Shown here: one piece after another, positions 36,086 to 46,916 of the stretch
Numbering within the stretch: the stretch's first letter is position 1
Layout: each line of letters starts with the position of its first letter
From: Heterohyrax brucei
Lineage: Eukaryota; Chordata; Mammalia; Hyracoidea; Procaviidae
Reading direction: 5' to 3'
DNA: 64,000 nucleotides
NCBI GenBank assembly: GCA_028571685.1
Contig: CM053143.1
Coordinates: forward strand, 6,129,501-6,193,500
Translations under genes and position numbers: made by a program
Notes under the pieces: model-generated
Database searches by the model: none
The model's input: the letters and a program-made list of their open reading frames with translations, nothing else
What the model was told of the DNA's origin: nothing

Positions 36086-36310
36086 GCTGACCAAGGTCTG
36101 CCTGTGTGGCAAAAGTGATTTGCAGTTGGCTGGTAACCTAAAGGTTGGATTCTAACTCACTCACTGGCGCTTGTGGAAAACAGCCTGCTGATCTGCTCCC
36201 ATAAGGACTGCACTCAGGAAGACCCTGTGGAGCAGTTCCACTCTATAATATAGAAGGTTGCCATGAATTGAAATTAACTAAATGGCAGCAGGTTTGGGCT
36301 TTTGGATTTA
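36086..36310 (+). mobile_element. AfroSINE, long form
   Basis: Diverged head (GTGATTTGCAGTTGGCTGG), extra block GAAAACAGCCTGCTGATCTG and tail TTGCCATGAATTGAAATTAAC. Confidence 0.8.
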
Positions 36311-36555
36311 TACTGACCAGATTCTGGCGTTTGTAAAACTGGTATAGCTGAGTTCATGAGCAGTTTATACCACAGTCTTTGCCTCATCAGTGCTGCTGGA
36401 TGGGATCTTTTCCTGCCTTTTGTGAGGATCATTTCTGCAGGAAAGAAATGTTTGTTTAAAGACAATTTTGCTGGATAGATTCTACAGTGCTTTAAGGTGG
36501 AATTCTACCAGGTAGCTAATCATTATAATAGTTGCTGGGCTTGTTGGGTAAGTGC

Positions 36556-36570
36556 GGGGGGGGGGGGGGG
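36556..36570 (+). repeat. Poly-G run
   Basis: Fifteen consecutive G in intron 2, able in principle to form a G-quadruplex in the transcript. Confidence 0.9.
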
Positions 36571-37083
36571 TGGAGCAAGAATCTCAGGTGATTTATTGCA
36601 CGCTTTTATGGCAGATCTGTATTAACAGGTGAGCCAGCACTTGACCCTTTGGTGGGTAATCATTTCCTTTTGATTTCCTACACCATTTTCCCTTTCTTTG
36701 AAGGTCCTGTCCAGATGGTAAGAGTTGAACACCCACAGCTTATTGCTAGGGCTCCTCTCAATGTGGTAACAGGTGGAGGAGGGGAAGGAATTCTCACTGG
36801 TTTTCAAAAGAAGCGGGATGTTTAGTATAACAAAACTGTGACGACACTGGAGCCTGAGGCATAGGCTTGTGTAGAAGTGCCTGATTTAATCAAGAAAGCA
36901 ACCTCTGTTCAGGGGGTTTGTAACTTGCCCATGGCTGCAAAAAAATGTCCAGTCAGCACCCACTGTATCAGGTGCTGCCGCTAGTTACAGACTTCAGTAG
37001 GTTGTTCTCCAGCCCAGAGATCTAGTAGTCTATAAGGCAGGATATACCTGGTGTTACTCTGCACCTCTGAGAGGCTATGCTTA

Positions 37084-37156
37084 ATGGCAAACCCATTGCC
37101 TTTATGTTGATTCTGACTCATAGCAACCCTGTAGGACAGAGTAGAACTGTCTTACA
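37084..37156 (-). mobile_element. AfroSINE fragment, antisense
   Basis: Only the antisense 3' half remains: AAACCCATTGCCTTTATGTTG, CTCATAGCAACCCTGTAGG. It abuts the RTE fragment. Confidence 0.8.
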
Positions 37157-37640
37157 GTGTTGGAAAAGAATATTGAATATACCATGGATTGCTAGAAGCT
37201 TGAGCAACTCTGTCTTGGACGAAGTACCGTCAGACTGCTCCTTGGAAGCAAGGATGGCGAAACTTCGTTTCACTTAATTTTGTACATGTTATCAGGAGAG
37301 ACCAGTCCCTGGAGTATAACATCATGCTTGGTAAGTATAAAACCAAAACCAAAAACATGGACGTTGAGTCGATTCTGACTCATGGTGACCCTGTAGGGCA
37401 GAGTAAAATTCTGTAGAGTTTCTGAGGAGCACGTGGTGGAGTTGAACTGATGACCTTTTGGTTAGCCGGTGTAGCACTTAACCTCTGTGCCACCAGGGTT
37501 TCCTTCAGTAAGATGGATTGACCAGTGACTGCAATGTTGTTGGTGAGGATAGCCCAGAACTTGGTAGTATGTCACTCTGTAGTACACAGGGTTGCCATGA
37601 GCTGGAATCGACTTGATGGTATTTAAGAGCAGCAGCAGTC
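37157..37640 (+). mobile_element. RTE 3' fragment split by an AfroSINE
   Basis: The RTE 3' region starts GTTGGAAAAGAATATTGAAT, with TTATCAGGAGAGACCAGTCC, and resumes after the SINE at 37504 with AAGATGGATTGACCAGTGAC. It ends with the shared tail (GTTGCCATGAGCTGGAATCG). Confidence 0.85.
37338..37503 (-). mobile_element. AfroSINE inserted in an RTE fragment, antisense
   Basis: GACGTTGAGTCGATTCTGACTC to TTTGGTTAGCCGGTGTAGCAC and GCCACCAGGGTTTCC. Relatively little diverged, and it splits the RTE sequence. Confidence 0.93.
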
Positions 37641-37752
37641 TTTATGGGAGCACGCTACCATACTTTTCTCCCATGGAGTGCTGGCGGGTTCTCACTGTGA
37701 GCCTCTCCTTTAGAAGCCTGCCGCTTACCCACTGTGTCAGCGGGGCTCCCGT
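37640..37752 (-). mobile_element. AfroSINE long-form fragment, antisense
   Basis: TTTTCTCCCATGGAGTGCTGG and CACTGTGTCAGCGGGGCTCC are the head half of a long-form copy. Confidence 0.7.
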
Positions 37753-38845
37753 GGGAGTGAAGTGAGGCTGAGTCTGAAGAAGATACTGAGGGAGGACTGG
37801 GTTTTCAGGAGTAACCACGCATGACTGTGAATACCATCTTTGCTAGAGTGACTGTTGTGAACCAACACATCTATTTTGAGTTTTCCTTATATTTTTTTTC
37901 CCATTTTCGTCCCCCTCCCTGGTACACACAGTGTCATGAGTTTATATCAAGCGCATGACTGCAGGCATTTGCATCAGACTACCAGTGTGACTGTCACACT
38001 GGAGATTAGATAAGCTTCAGCTGCATTCATGTTTCTCCCAGCAAACGCTGCACAAAGGAGAAGCTAGCACGACTCAGCATAAAAACAGCATAATCCACAG
38101 GGTATAGGCTGCTTCTGTGGGGGGTAACCTTCTGAGGGAGAAGGTGGGAGTTAATGTAGGTATATCTTTGCACCTTTATGTCACTGTCATAAAAATTAAC
38201 AGTGAACTCTATTTAGGGACTATAGTAGAGAATCTTCTGCCTCTGGCCTTTGAAGGGCTGATTTCCATCATTTGCTGTATGGTTCACAGTACCTCCCATT
38301 TCAGGGTTTTGGCTGCTTCATTCTTCACAAATTCAATCTTCTGACTTTCTTTCCTTTCGTTGCCAAGGATTACTAGAGTGTGTTATTCAAGGCACAAGCC
38401 TGATCTTTCAAAATCATGTAACAATCGTTGTTTTCTTAGTTTGCTTATTAAAATTGAAATTTGAAATGGTATCTTTTTTCTCATCAGTTTCACAGAGTTG
38501 ACCCTGGAAGGTGTGTCGTAACCAAAAGCAAGGATAAGTCTGTGGGTGTTCTTAAAATATGAATTGAAATGTAAATAAATAGTCGCAGTGTTTAAGAAGA
38601 AGGACATCTTAGTATATAGCCACCACTTTTGTCTAGTATCCTTCTTCAGCATTATATCGCCACCCTCCTCTGCCCCTCACCCCACTACTCTCAGTAACAT
38701 TGTTTTTGCCATCGTTAGAAGATGAACTTCTGGCTTGTGAATGAACCTGGACACAATTCCTTTGCAAAAGAATTCCTAATGAAGAATGTGTTGATGAAGC
38801 TGGAAACCTTAGTGTGCTTTTGCATGGCTGTCTCTCTTTACCCAG

Positions 38846-38995
38846 AGCACAGAGGATGTTCCTGTTAAAGTGTCAGCCAGGTGCTCTCAAAGAAGTGGCG
38901 GTGTGAACAGCAGTGTCAGCAGCAGCAGCCTCTCTTCCCATAGTTCTTCTGGGGGCTCTTTCCAACATGCTAAGGAGCAGCTCCCCAAGTACCAG
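38846..38995 (+). CDS. FNIP2: FNIP2 exon 3 (serine-rich segment)
   Basis: The exon is 150 bp and exactly 50 codons, entering and leaving in phase 0. It begins [12 protein letters not shown], runs through a serine-rich tract ([19 protein letters not shown]) and ends [10 protein letters not shown]. In FNIP proteins this low-complexity serine stretch is a loop between early strands of the longin domain. It differs in length and sequence between FNIP1 and FNIP2, and the [10 protein letters not shown] ending is typical of FNIP2. The acceptor could be read at either of two AGs (38844-38845 or 38846-38847). Only the first keeps the frame, so I chose 38846. The donor is ACCAG|GTAAAA. Against my memory of the human protein, the segment before the serines is the most diverged part of the exon. 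Confidence 0.94.
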
Positions 38996-39551
38996 GTAAA
39001 ACCACCCATTCAGTAGGAAAGCCCCTTGGAGTTAAAGTCTTATTGTAATTTATTCATAGGAAATAATGTCTTCTTGAAGGTCCACTCGGGAATATATGAG
39101 TAAGTGTTCAAAGAGTATAGTCTTAAATGTTTCAGGACAGTGCTATGTTCATACTTGGGCTTTTTTCCTTTAATAAAAATGGTAATACATATAGCAGAAG
39201 TGATACAGCATAGTGCTTGCCAAATAAAGACACAATATTGCTAAGAAGTAAACTGTTGTTTTGGTTCCTTTGTTGTCAAAAACTCAGGAAAATAAGTATG
39301 TACTTTTCCAATTTTGTTACAAGAATTTCTAAGGTTTTTATGGCTGCATGTAGGCATCGTGAGAAGATAAAACTTGCTACTAGAGCCATGAAAACTTTGT
39401 AGGAGAACAAAAATGGTAAGACCTGTGTTGAGTATGAGGACTTAGAGGGCCAGTGACTTTTTTATGCTCGGGGGAGGGGAGGTGCGGGGGGCGGTGTGTA
39501 TGTAGTATCCGAGTTATTTAGTGCAGCTGTAACAAATACAAGTGGGTAGCT

Positions 39552-40815
39552 TAACTGTTAGGTGCCATCAAGTTGGTTTTGACCCATAGTGACCCTTTGT
39601 GCAACAGAACGAAACACTGCCTGGTCCTGCACTACCCTTGCAGTCGCTGATTATGTCTGAGCCCATTGTTGCAGCCACTGTACCAGTCAGCATTGCCAAG
39701 GGTCGTCTTCTTCTTCTTCATTGACTCGAACTTACCAAGTTTGATGTCTCACTCCGGGGACTGGTCCCTCTTGACAACATGTCCAAAGCACAGGAGGCTG
39801 AGTCTCACACTGTCCTCGCTTTCCAGGGTCACTCTGACTGTATGTGCTTCTTTTAAGACAGATGTATTCGTTCTTCAGCAGTCCATGGTGTATTCAGTAT
39901 TCTTCCATCGACCCTGTAATTCCAAAGCATCAATTCTTTAGTCTTCATTATTTATTGTCCAGCTTTTGCATGCACATAAGGGTATTTAAAATACCATGGC
40001 TTGAGTCAGGTGCATGGCAGTCTTCAAAGTGACATTTTTACTTTTTAACGCTTTACAGAGGTCTTCTGTAACATACTTGCTGATGCAGTCCATTGTTTGA
40101 CTTCTTAACTGCTGCTTCCATGGGTGTTGAAGTCTTTCACAGCTTCCATTTTTATTCCACTTATCATGATGTTGCTTATTGGTTTAGACGTGAGGACTTT
40201 TGTTTTTATCTACTGAGGTACAATTCATACTGAAGGCTGCAGTTTCTGATCTTCATCAGTTAGTGCTTCAAGTCCTCTTCACTCTCAGCAAGCAAGGTTC
40301 TGTCGTCTGCATGGTTGTTAATGAGCTCTCATGTCATTTGCATGGTTGTTAATGAGCTCTCCATCAGTCTGATGCCTCGTTCTTTGTGTCTTTGAAAACC
40401 AAAACCCATTGCCATGGGATCAGTTCAACTCATGAAAACGCTATAGGACAGAGTGGAACTGCCCAATATAGTTTTCAGGGAACACCTGGTGGATTCGAAC
40501 TACTGAGTTTTTTGTTAGCAGACCTTGCTCTAAACCACTGCACCACTGGGTTTCCTCATGTAGTCAAGCTTCTTGGATTACTTGCTTAGCGTACAGGTTG
40601 ATTTAGCATAGTAACAGTATACAATCTTGATGCACACCTTTCCTGATTAAAAACCACACAATATCTCTTTATTCATTTGAACAACTGCCTCTTGATGTAT
40701 GTATAGGTTCCACATGAGCTTAATTAAATATTCTGAAATTTCCATTTTTTGCAGTATTACCCATAATTTGCTGTGATCCACACAGTCCAATGCCTTTGCA
40801 TAGTCAGTAAAGCCA
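39552..40815 (-). mobile_element. RTE-clade LINE, antisense, carrying an AfroSINE
   Basis: Starts with the antisense 3' tail TGTTAGGTGCCATCAAGTTGG and continues through RTE C-terminal and RT coding sequence (ATACCATGGCTTGAGTCAGG; AACTGCTGCTTCCATGGGTG; ATCTTCATCAGTTAGTGCTTC; CAATGCCTTTGCATAGTCAG). It is interrupted by a SINE at 40398-40556. The frame is degraded. Confidence 0.88.
40398..40556 (-). mobile_element. AfroSINE inserted in an RTE, antisense
   Basis: CCATTGCCATGGGATCAGTTC, CAGAGTGGAACTGCCCAATA and GCACCACTGGGTTTCC. The RTE sequence continues on both sides. Confidence 0.92.
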
Positions 40816-40821
40816 AGCCAA

Positions 40822-42430
40822 GTGCCTAGCTTTAAGAAACAGAATATTATGTTCTCACAGTTTAGGAATCCAGCAGTCCAAATTCCAGGATGTTGGTTCT
40901 AGGGGAATGTTAACTCTTCTGCTTCTTTGTTCCTTGGAGATCTTCATGTGTCTTGGCATCTGTCATACCCCACCTCTGTTCACTTGCTTGCTTGTTTAAA
41001 CTCTCTCATATCTCAGAAGAGATTGACTCAAGACATACCTGCAGTACATGTCTCATTAATATAACAAAGAGATCTGTTCCCAAATAAGATTATAACCACA
41101 AGCATAGAGATTTACAATATACAATTTTTGGAGGATACAGTTAGTTTTATAACATTCTATCCTTTGAACCCCAAACGTCATGTCCTTGGCACATGTAAAA
41201 CATGTAAAACACGTTTACCTTATCACATCATCCCCAAAGTCTTAAATCAACTCTGAGTCCAAAATCTCACCTTCTGAATCATTTGAAGTTTCACCCAATA
41301 TAGGCTTGCCTTCCACTCTGTGAAAGTGCACAGTTTGTTAAAGCTTTAAGCTGGAATTTTGGAGGATTCTATGGGCAAAATATTGGATGATGCAGGAACC
41401 ACCAAAAGATAATGGAAGGAATACAGAGCCTCTGTAACAAAAAGAAGGCAAGGCTATATTGGAAGTGCCTAACACTCTGGGTGTTAGCCATGTTCTCTGG
41501 ATTTCAGGTAGAGAGAGGCCTCTCAGTCTTGGGCTTCCATTCTGCCTTCCAGAGCCTCTGGGAGGGCAATTTTACCCCGTTATCTTTAGGCAGGCGCATT
41601 CTTCTAGTCTATCTGAATGGTGACCACCCCCTTTCATCCCAGGCAGGTCCTGTTCTTCTGTCTCTTTGGCATGACAGCCCTGCCCCCTCAGCTTTGGGTG
41701 GCAGCCACATCATCCTAGGATATTTTTAACAGCAGCCTCACACTCCAGAACTGAGTTAGTGAAGATCTGATTTTTTGAAACCTAGGAGGCTTAATGGCCC
41801 CACGTTTGACATCCAAGAGACTGTGGCCCCACTGATTAAAACTGAGAAAGCCTTGCCTCGTCTGCTCCTTCCAACAGATCTTCAAGCTGCTCCAGGGATG
41901 GCACTTTTCTTTTCTCGGAGGACAGCAGAAGTAGCTCCTTTGATCTGTTTCCTGCTTGCAGAAATCTAGGAGGCAGGCAGCAGTTTTTCCTTTCTTTCTT
42001 TCTCTGTCCCCTTCAGTCTAAGTTGAGAGGTTTTCTGCTGTGGTAGTTCGTTTGAACCATTAGTCACAGGCATAATCTCTTTAAGAAAAGATTGTGTGGC
42101 CATATCCATGGTGAACATTGTAGGATATCTGTCCTTAGTTTGTACAACGGAATTTTCCAAATCTCCAAGTTCTGTTTTCATTTTGCATAGTTCTTTTTTA
42201 AATCTTGCACTTTCTCTATGTTTACTGTGTGGCCTGGACAAACTATGTGACCCCTTTAAGATCTTGTTTAGCAGTCTCATCAGCCAGATATCCAAACATC
42301 ACTTACAAGCCCTAATTTCCACCAAACAGGTGAACATCATGCAGACAAGTTCTTTGACACCGCATACATATTATTGTGCATCCCCCATTGTCTAACTACA
42401 TGTTCATCATTTCCTTTTAAACACACTTCA
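40822..42430 (-). mobile_element. MaLR-like LTR with internal sequence, antisense
   Basis: The left part (to about 41158) is an LTR read antisense: TATGTTCTCACAGTTTAGG, CTCATATCTCAGAAGAGATTG, TCTCATTAATATAACAAAG. The right part (41159-42430) is internal sequence beginning CCTTTGAACCCCAAACGTC and AAGTCTTAAATCAACTCTGAG, resembling MaLR-type internal regions. No 5' LTR is seen. The open frames in it (41412-41729, 41775-41969) show no retroviral domain I recognise. Confidence 0.6.
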
Positions 42431-42539
42431 ATCAGTAACAGGCAGTAGAGGATAGAGATTTAGGATTATTGGGCAATACTGGCTGACTGGATGTATGAAA
42501 AGGGCGTTTCATAAAATTTTTTTTTAACATTTCATTTTC

Positions 42540-42665
42540 TTAATTGAGATATACTCCACTTAACAAAAGTTCACATAAAATTTGCTTTTTCAGTGTGTAC
42601 AATTCGATTTTTTTTAGCATATTCATAAGGTTGTACAACTATCACCATTATCTGATAACGAAACA
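42540..42665 (-). mobile_element. Old L1M-type 3' end
   Basis: Antisense sequence TTAATTGAGATATACTCCAC followed by AAGGTTGTACAACTATCACC is the well-known 3' end wording of old mammalian L1M elements. It is diverged and non-functional. Confidence 0.7.
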
Positions 42666-42671
42666 TTTATT

Positions 42672-42783
42672 TTTATTTTTGTTTTTTTATTTGATATGAT
42701 TGAGTGAAAATGTACATTCCCGTATAAATGTACATGCCCACCTATATGCAGCTTCCACTGCTCTCCTTGTCCAGTGACAGCTC
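42672..42783 (-). mobile_element. L1 3' UTR fragment
   Basis: About 110 bp of antisense L1 3' end: T-rich, then GATATGATTGAGTGAAAATG and GCAGCTTCCACTGCTCTCC. It is heavily 5'-truncated and matches the terminal 3' UTR of the L1s listed above. Confidence 0.88.
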
Positions 42784-43924
42784 ATAAATATTTAATAACA
42801 GGAAGGGTATTGCTTGATGAAGGATATGTCAAACTCCTCCCCCACCCCTTTTTGAAAACTGTGTAGGACCTCATCTACTGTGTTGCTGGAAAAGCAAAGC
42901 CCTGGAGATTGCCAGCAGTCACAGGTCCACAGATAGTTTTGCCTTTCAGCGTCAGGATTCGTGCCATGTGTTTGCTCTTATTTCACAGTACGACTGGATC
43001 TTAAAGCAGTTTTCATTTCAAAAAGTGTAGGGTGAAACGTTCAGCTGGTTGAGAACCACAGATAGATGTAGACCTTGTACCCTGATAAAAAGCAGGTTAA
43101 AAGATGATGGGTGGGTGGGAATTATTAATAAAGGATGTGAAGTCAGCTGATGTCTGGCTGCATGTAGTAGGAAGAAACAGGTGTGAAGTCTAACAGAACA
43201 AAAAAGAGGAGTCTAATTGACCCAAGCTGAAAAAATTTTCTGCCTCTCCAAACATGCAGGCGGATATGGGTGTGTATAATTGTGTGTGTTTACTCGTGTG
43301 TATATATGCATATTTGTGTGTACTTGAAGTTAAAAAAAAACTACTGAGAAGAAAATGTTAAGCATTATCCCTATGGTTGGGTTGTCCGAAGGTAAATGAT
43401 ATTGTCCTCCAGGCATACTGGCCGACAGAGTGGGTGCCGAGAGATGGCGGTTGTGTTTTGCTGAGTTGTGTCAGGCTGCCTGTGATGCACTTGTTTGTTT
43501 GACATCTATTGATCCTGTTCATCATCAGCTTGTCACCACTGTTTAGCTAAGTGCTCAGTAGTACTTGATTTGTGAATGAATGTGTTTGGATATGTGATTC
43601 TAGATCTCAAGGGAAGGTGTGGACTTAAATGGCAGAGATGTGGGGGGCATTTATAAATAACCCAAAATCGTAAGAATGGTTAAAAACACAAACATTTTGT
43701 TGGGAGTGCCCCAGTCAGAGGATAATCTGGGAAAGTGAAAGTAATTAACAGTGTCAGATACAGTGAGAGAAGCTCAGTAACGCAAACTGGACAGTGTCCA
43801 TCGGGTCTGGCAGGTAGTTGGAGACCCTGAATAGAGCACTTTGAATAAATGGATCATTATAGGCAAATTAGGATTGGCGGTCAGTCATCCACAAAGTGGG
43901 AGGGGAGAAAGTAGAGGCAGTGCA

Positions 43925-44392
43925 ATCCACCTTTTTGGATATGTCATGGATGAATTGTATTCTCCCAGAATATATGTCAACTTGGTTAGGCCGTGATCCC
44001 CAGTATTATGTGATTGTCCTCAATTTTGTGATTTTCATATGTGTGATAAATCATAGCTTCTGCCTGTGGTTAAAGAGGATTAGTGTGGGATTATAGCACC
44101 CATACCCAGGAGTGTCTTCTACAGCACCTTTTGTCTCTCAGGAGATCAAAAGAAAGGAGAAAGGGAAAGGGACAGAGAGTTGGGGACCTCATGCTACCAG
44201 TAAAGGAGTACCAGGAGCAGAGTATGTCCTTTGGATCTGGGGTCCCCATGCAGAGAAACTCCTGGTCAGGAAGAAGGTTGATGAGAAGCCTGGTGGAGAG
44301 CCCAAGTCTTCCCCTGAATTTAACCTCCAGAGTTGGACTTTAGCCGACTTTACTGTGAGGGAATAAGCAGCCATCTGTTTGTGGTGTCTTTG
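43925..44392 (+). mobile_element. MaLR-like solo LTR
   Basis: TGGATGAATTGTATTCTCCC, AACTTGGTTAGGCCGTGATCC and GTATTATGTGATTGTC lead to GTCCTTTGGATCTGGGGTCC. It is parallel to the LTR at 47190-47642, but its 3' end is altered. Overlapping open frames here are part of the LTR. Confidence 0.65.
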
Positions 44393-44435
44393 TTATGGCA
44401 GCACGAGACAAGAAAAGGGACAACAAGTTGCTGTT

Positions 44436-44612
44436 TGCCCATCGCTCTCGATTCCACCTCATACCGACCTTATAGAACGTGATAGAACGGCCTTGTATGG
44501 TTTCAAAACCGTAATCTTTCCTGAAGCAGACCATTGTAGCTTTCTCTCGTGGAGTTGCTGGTGAATTCAAACCACCAACATTTTGGTTAGCAGCACAGTG
44601 CCACCATAGCTA
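44436..44612 (-). mobile_element. AfroSINE, long form, antisense
   Basis: CGTAATCTTTCCTGAAGCAG block and TTTTGGTTAGCAGCACAGTG head in antisense. Confidence 0.85.
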
Positions 44613-44787
44613 GCCAGCTAACCATAGCTAGATGTGTCAGATATTCTAAAAGTATTTCTGTAAAACCTTGGAGATATCAGGTCATCTGTTATATTTTGGA
44701 CCTTCACAAAACCTTGCCAGCACCAGTTGGCGTTTTGATGACCACTATTAATTATAAAATTGAATAATACTGAATGGCTGCTAGTTA

Positions 44788-44905
44788 AAAAGATTGACAC
44801 TTGGAATCTACCAGCTGCTTCTTAGAAACCTTATGGGGCCATTCTGCTGTGTGCTGCAGGGTCACTGTGAGATGGAATCAAGAGGTGTTTTTCTTCTTGG
44901 CAAGA
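44788..44905 (+). mobile_element. AfroSINE, 5'-truncated
   Basis: AATCTACCAGCTGCTTCTTAG, CTTATGGGGCCATTCTGC and CACTGTGAGATGGAATC; the tRNA-like head is missing. Confidence 0.85.
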
Positions 44906-45779
44906 GGTTTTTGATTTTTTTAAAAATCTTCCGTTTAGGGTATATTCTTTGTACCAGGAGAAGAGTTATTATATTACCCTGTTTATTTCCTATTTTAATC
45001 TTTCTTTTTATAGTGTGTAAGTAGAGGTAGTTATAATCTTTATCCTTCCTAACAAGGTTAAGAATGAACTCCATTAGGCATTCCAGGTAATAGGTGTATA
45101 CATAAAGTTAACAGAAATAGGCACTTTAAAAACCCAACTCTTTAGATATTACATATGGCTTGTCTTGTTAAATATTTGTCCTTCAAAGGTTTGAGATGTA
45201 CATCTTTTGTTTCATATTTTTCATAGGCAGAATTACAATTAACGTGTGTATCACTGGCACAGTGGGGGTCTATTAATCTCAATGTGTCCTCATTTCAGTC
45301 TTATTTAACTAGGGGGTTTAGCCCCCTTTGCTTTGAGACCTTTCCTCTCCTAGGTACTAAGGTGCTGTGAAGCCAGCTGGCAAAAATGCGTCACATGTCT
45401 TAGGCTGATGCCTTTACCTGACTCATTGATTTGCAATTTGAGCCATTTAAAGACCAGCAAACTTCCTTTTTTATTAAAAAAGAAAAAAAGACAGAAGAAT
45501 GAACTCCAATAAACAGCTTGAATCCTGTGTGAAGATGCTATTTATAAAGAAGAAGTCATGAAAAGTCATGAATGTTAGTAATATTTATGGGAGGGGAGGC
45601 AGTCACCATTGTAGGTTAAGATTGTAAAATGATCGATCAGTAGCTGCTTTGAAGGATAATTGTAATTACCTACCAAACTAAAGAGAGATAAAAAGATTAG
45701 TAAACATTATATTATATTGTATGTAGGTTGTGCTATGTGCTGACTTTGAGTTTTGATCTCTTTCTTTTGTTTGTGGTAG

Positions 45780-45880
45780 TACACAAGGCCGGCTTCTGAT
45801 GTCAACATGCTGGGGGAAATGATGTTTGGTTCAGTGGCTATGAGTTACAAAGGCCCCACCTTAAAGATACACTATATACG
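45780..45880 (+). CDS. FNIP2: FNIP2 exon 4 (longin core)
   Basis: The exon is 101 bp: 33 codons plus two bases of a split arginine codon. It encodes [20 protein letters not shown] followed by [14 protein letters not shown]. The [17 protein letters not shown] core is almost invariant between FNIP1 and FNIP2 and is the strongest family signature in the window; TRPASDVNM and KIHYIR point to FNIP2 over FNIP1. The residue after YKG is proline here (codon CCC), where I recall serine in human FNIP1 and FNIP2. The acceptor is GTGGTAG and the donor is TACG|GTGAGT, a strong 5' splice site. The next exon follows after only 103 bp. Confidence 0.97.
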
Positions 45881-45983
45881 GTGAGTTTGGGCTTCTTTTT
45901 CTACTTATTGTGAGAAGTGAGTGATAATATTGACTCCTTAATTAAAAAAATACATTGTCTTCCTCCTCTCCCCTCCCCCCCAG
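45881..45983 (+). other. FNIP2: FNIP2 intron 4, 103 bp
   Basis: This very short intron has a strong donor (GTGAGT) and a long pyrimidine tract (TCCTCCTCTCCCCTCCCCCC) directly before CAG at 45981-45983. It carries no repeat, unlike all the larger introns around it. Confidence 0.93.
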
Positions 45984-46055
45984 TTCTCCTCCACAGCTGA
46001 TGATTAGTAAAGTCTTCTCTGCTAGAATGGGAAGCTTCTGTGGGAGTACAAATAA
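45984..46055 (+). CDS. FNIP2: FNIP2 exon 5
   Basis: The exon is 72 bp. The first base completes the arginine codon of exon 4, 23 codons follow, and the last two bases start an asparagine codon. The translation is [16 protein letters not shown] followed by SFCGSTNN. The S-P-P-Q-L-M-(I/L)-S-K-V-F-(S/T)-A-R block is conserved across FNIP1 and FNIP2. The [19 protein letters not shown] form matches FNIP2, while FNIP1 has a longer Cys-Gly-Ser-Leu-Asn version. The donor is AATAA|GTAAGT, a perfect consensus, so this exon should be constitutively spliced. It is the last exon before the 14-kb intron filled with L1 sequence. Confidence 0.96.
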
Positions 46056-46289
46056 GTAAGTATGGGAATTTGCCCACTCTTTCCCCCCATGTTTTTAAAA
46101 GACTATTTCTAGAAGGAATAATTGAGGGCCATGAGGCTTTTAGAAATGAGAAGTGGGATACAGTCCCACTAACAGGTAATTTAAAAGTGGTCATTGTTCC
46201 TGAAGAACTAGCTGTTGCCCAGCTACCACTAATGACAGCCCTAACAGCGAACACAATGTAAAGTCCCTGATGTAGTGGAAGAAAACTGG

Positions 46290-46694
46290 CTGTGTAGAAC
46301 TAGAATTGTATTAAGAGACTACACCTGATGGTCTGACAGACTGGAGGGTCCCCTGAGGACAGGGCCCCCAGAGCTGAAACCAGTACTAAAGCCAACTCTT
46401 CAGACAAAGATTAGACTGAGTGATGCCAGTGAAGATTATGCTTCTTGGCTTAAATATATATATAAGGTTGTCTGAGCAGCTCTTGTCCAAAGGCTAGATG
46501 AAAGGGTGGAGGGGAACAGGAGCTGGTTGAATGGATGGGGAAAGTACAGGGTGGAAAGGAGCAGTGTGCTGTCACAGAAGATGGGGAAGCAGTTACAGTT
46601 ACATAGTGGTGTGTGTGCAGGGTTTTATATGGCATGTTGATTTGGATTGTAAACTTCCTTAAAGCACAATAAAATGTTTTAAAAAAAAAAAAAA
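46290..46694 (+). mobile_element. Unclassified A-tailed repeat, most complete copy
   Basis: Runs from about GAACTAGAATTGTATTAAG through ACTCTTCAGACAAAGATTAG, TTGAATGGATGGGGAAAG and TGTAAACTTCCTTAAAGCAC, then AATAAAATG and a run of 14 A. The A-tail suggests retrotransposition by a LINE machinery. No coding frame is seen. I do not recognise the family name. Confidence 0.65.
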
Positions 46695-46699
46695 GTCAT

Positions 46700-46903
46700 T
46701 GTTCTGTACCCGGTTGCTGTTGAGCCTGTTCCTGATGACCCTGTGTGTGTCAGAGTAAAAGTGTTCCCCACAGGGTTATCAGTGGCTGATTTTTTGGGAG
46801 AGAGATAACCATGCCTTTCTTCTGAGGCATCTCTAGGTGGACTTGAACCTTCAGTCTTTTGATTAGCCCAGCAAGTTAATCATTTATACCACCCAGAGTT
46901 TCC
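46700..46903 (-). mobile_element. AfroSINE, long form, antisense
   Basis: GTTGCTGTTGAGCCTGTTCC, GTGTGTCAGAGTAAAAGTG and CTTTTGATTAGCCCAGCAAG. Confidence 0.85.
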
Positions 46904-46916
46904 ATTGACCTGTGTT

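Larger units (their letters stand above)
34767..38845 (+). other. FNIP2: FNIP2 intron 2
   Basis: This 4.1-kb intron runs from GTATGA to CCCAG. It contains a dense run of AfroSINEs (34996-36310, 37084-37752), a 3' RTE fragment split by a SINE (37157-37640) and a run of 15 G at 36556-36570. In 36311-37080 and 37755-38845 I recognise nothing apart from short open frames without coding character. Confidence 0.85.
38996..45779 (+). other. FNIP2: FNIP2 intron 3
   Basis: This 6.8-kb intron contains an antisense RTE element carrying a SINE (39552-40815), an antisense MaLR-like LTR with internal sequence (40822-42430), L1 3' fragments (42540-42783), a sense MaLR-like solo LTR (43925-44392) and AfroSINE pieces. 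I recognise nothing in 39000-39550, 42790-43920 and 44910-45779. The last of these leads into the exon 4 acceptor. Confidence 0.85.

Noticed and set aside
39217..39402. Possible exon-like open frame in intron 3
   Set aside because: It has no splice-site pair in a phase compatible with exons 3 and 4 and no similarity to FNIP proteins.
41412..41969. Open frames in MaLR-like internal sequence as a retroviral gene
   Set aside because: No gag, protease, polymerase or envelope motif is recognisable, and the frames read against the orientation of the element.
44083..44366. Two overlapping plus-strand open frames
   Set aside because: Both lie inside the MaLR-like LTR, whose related copy at 47190-47642 has the same sequence order with different breaks.
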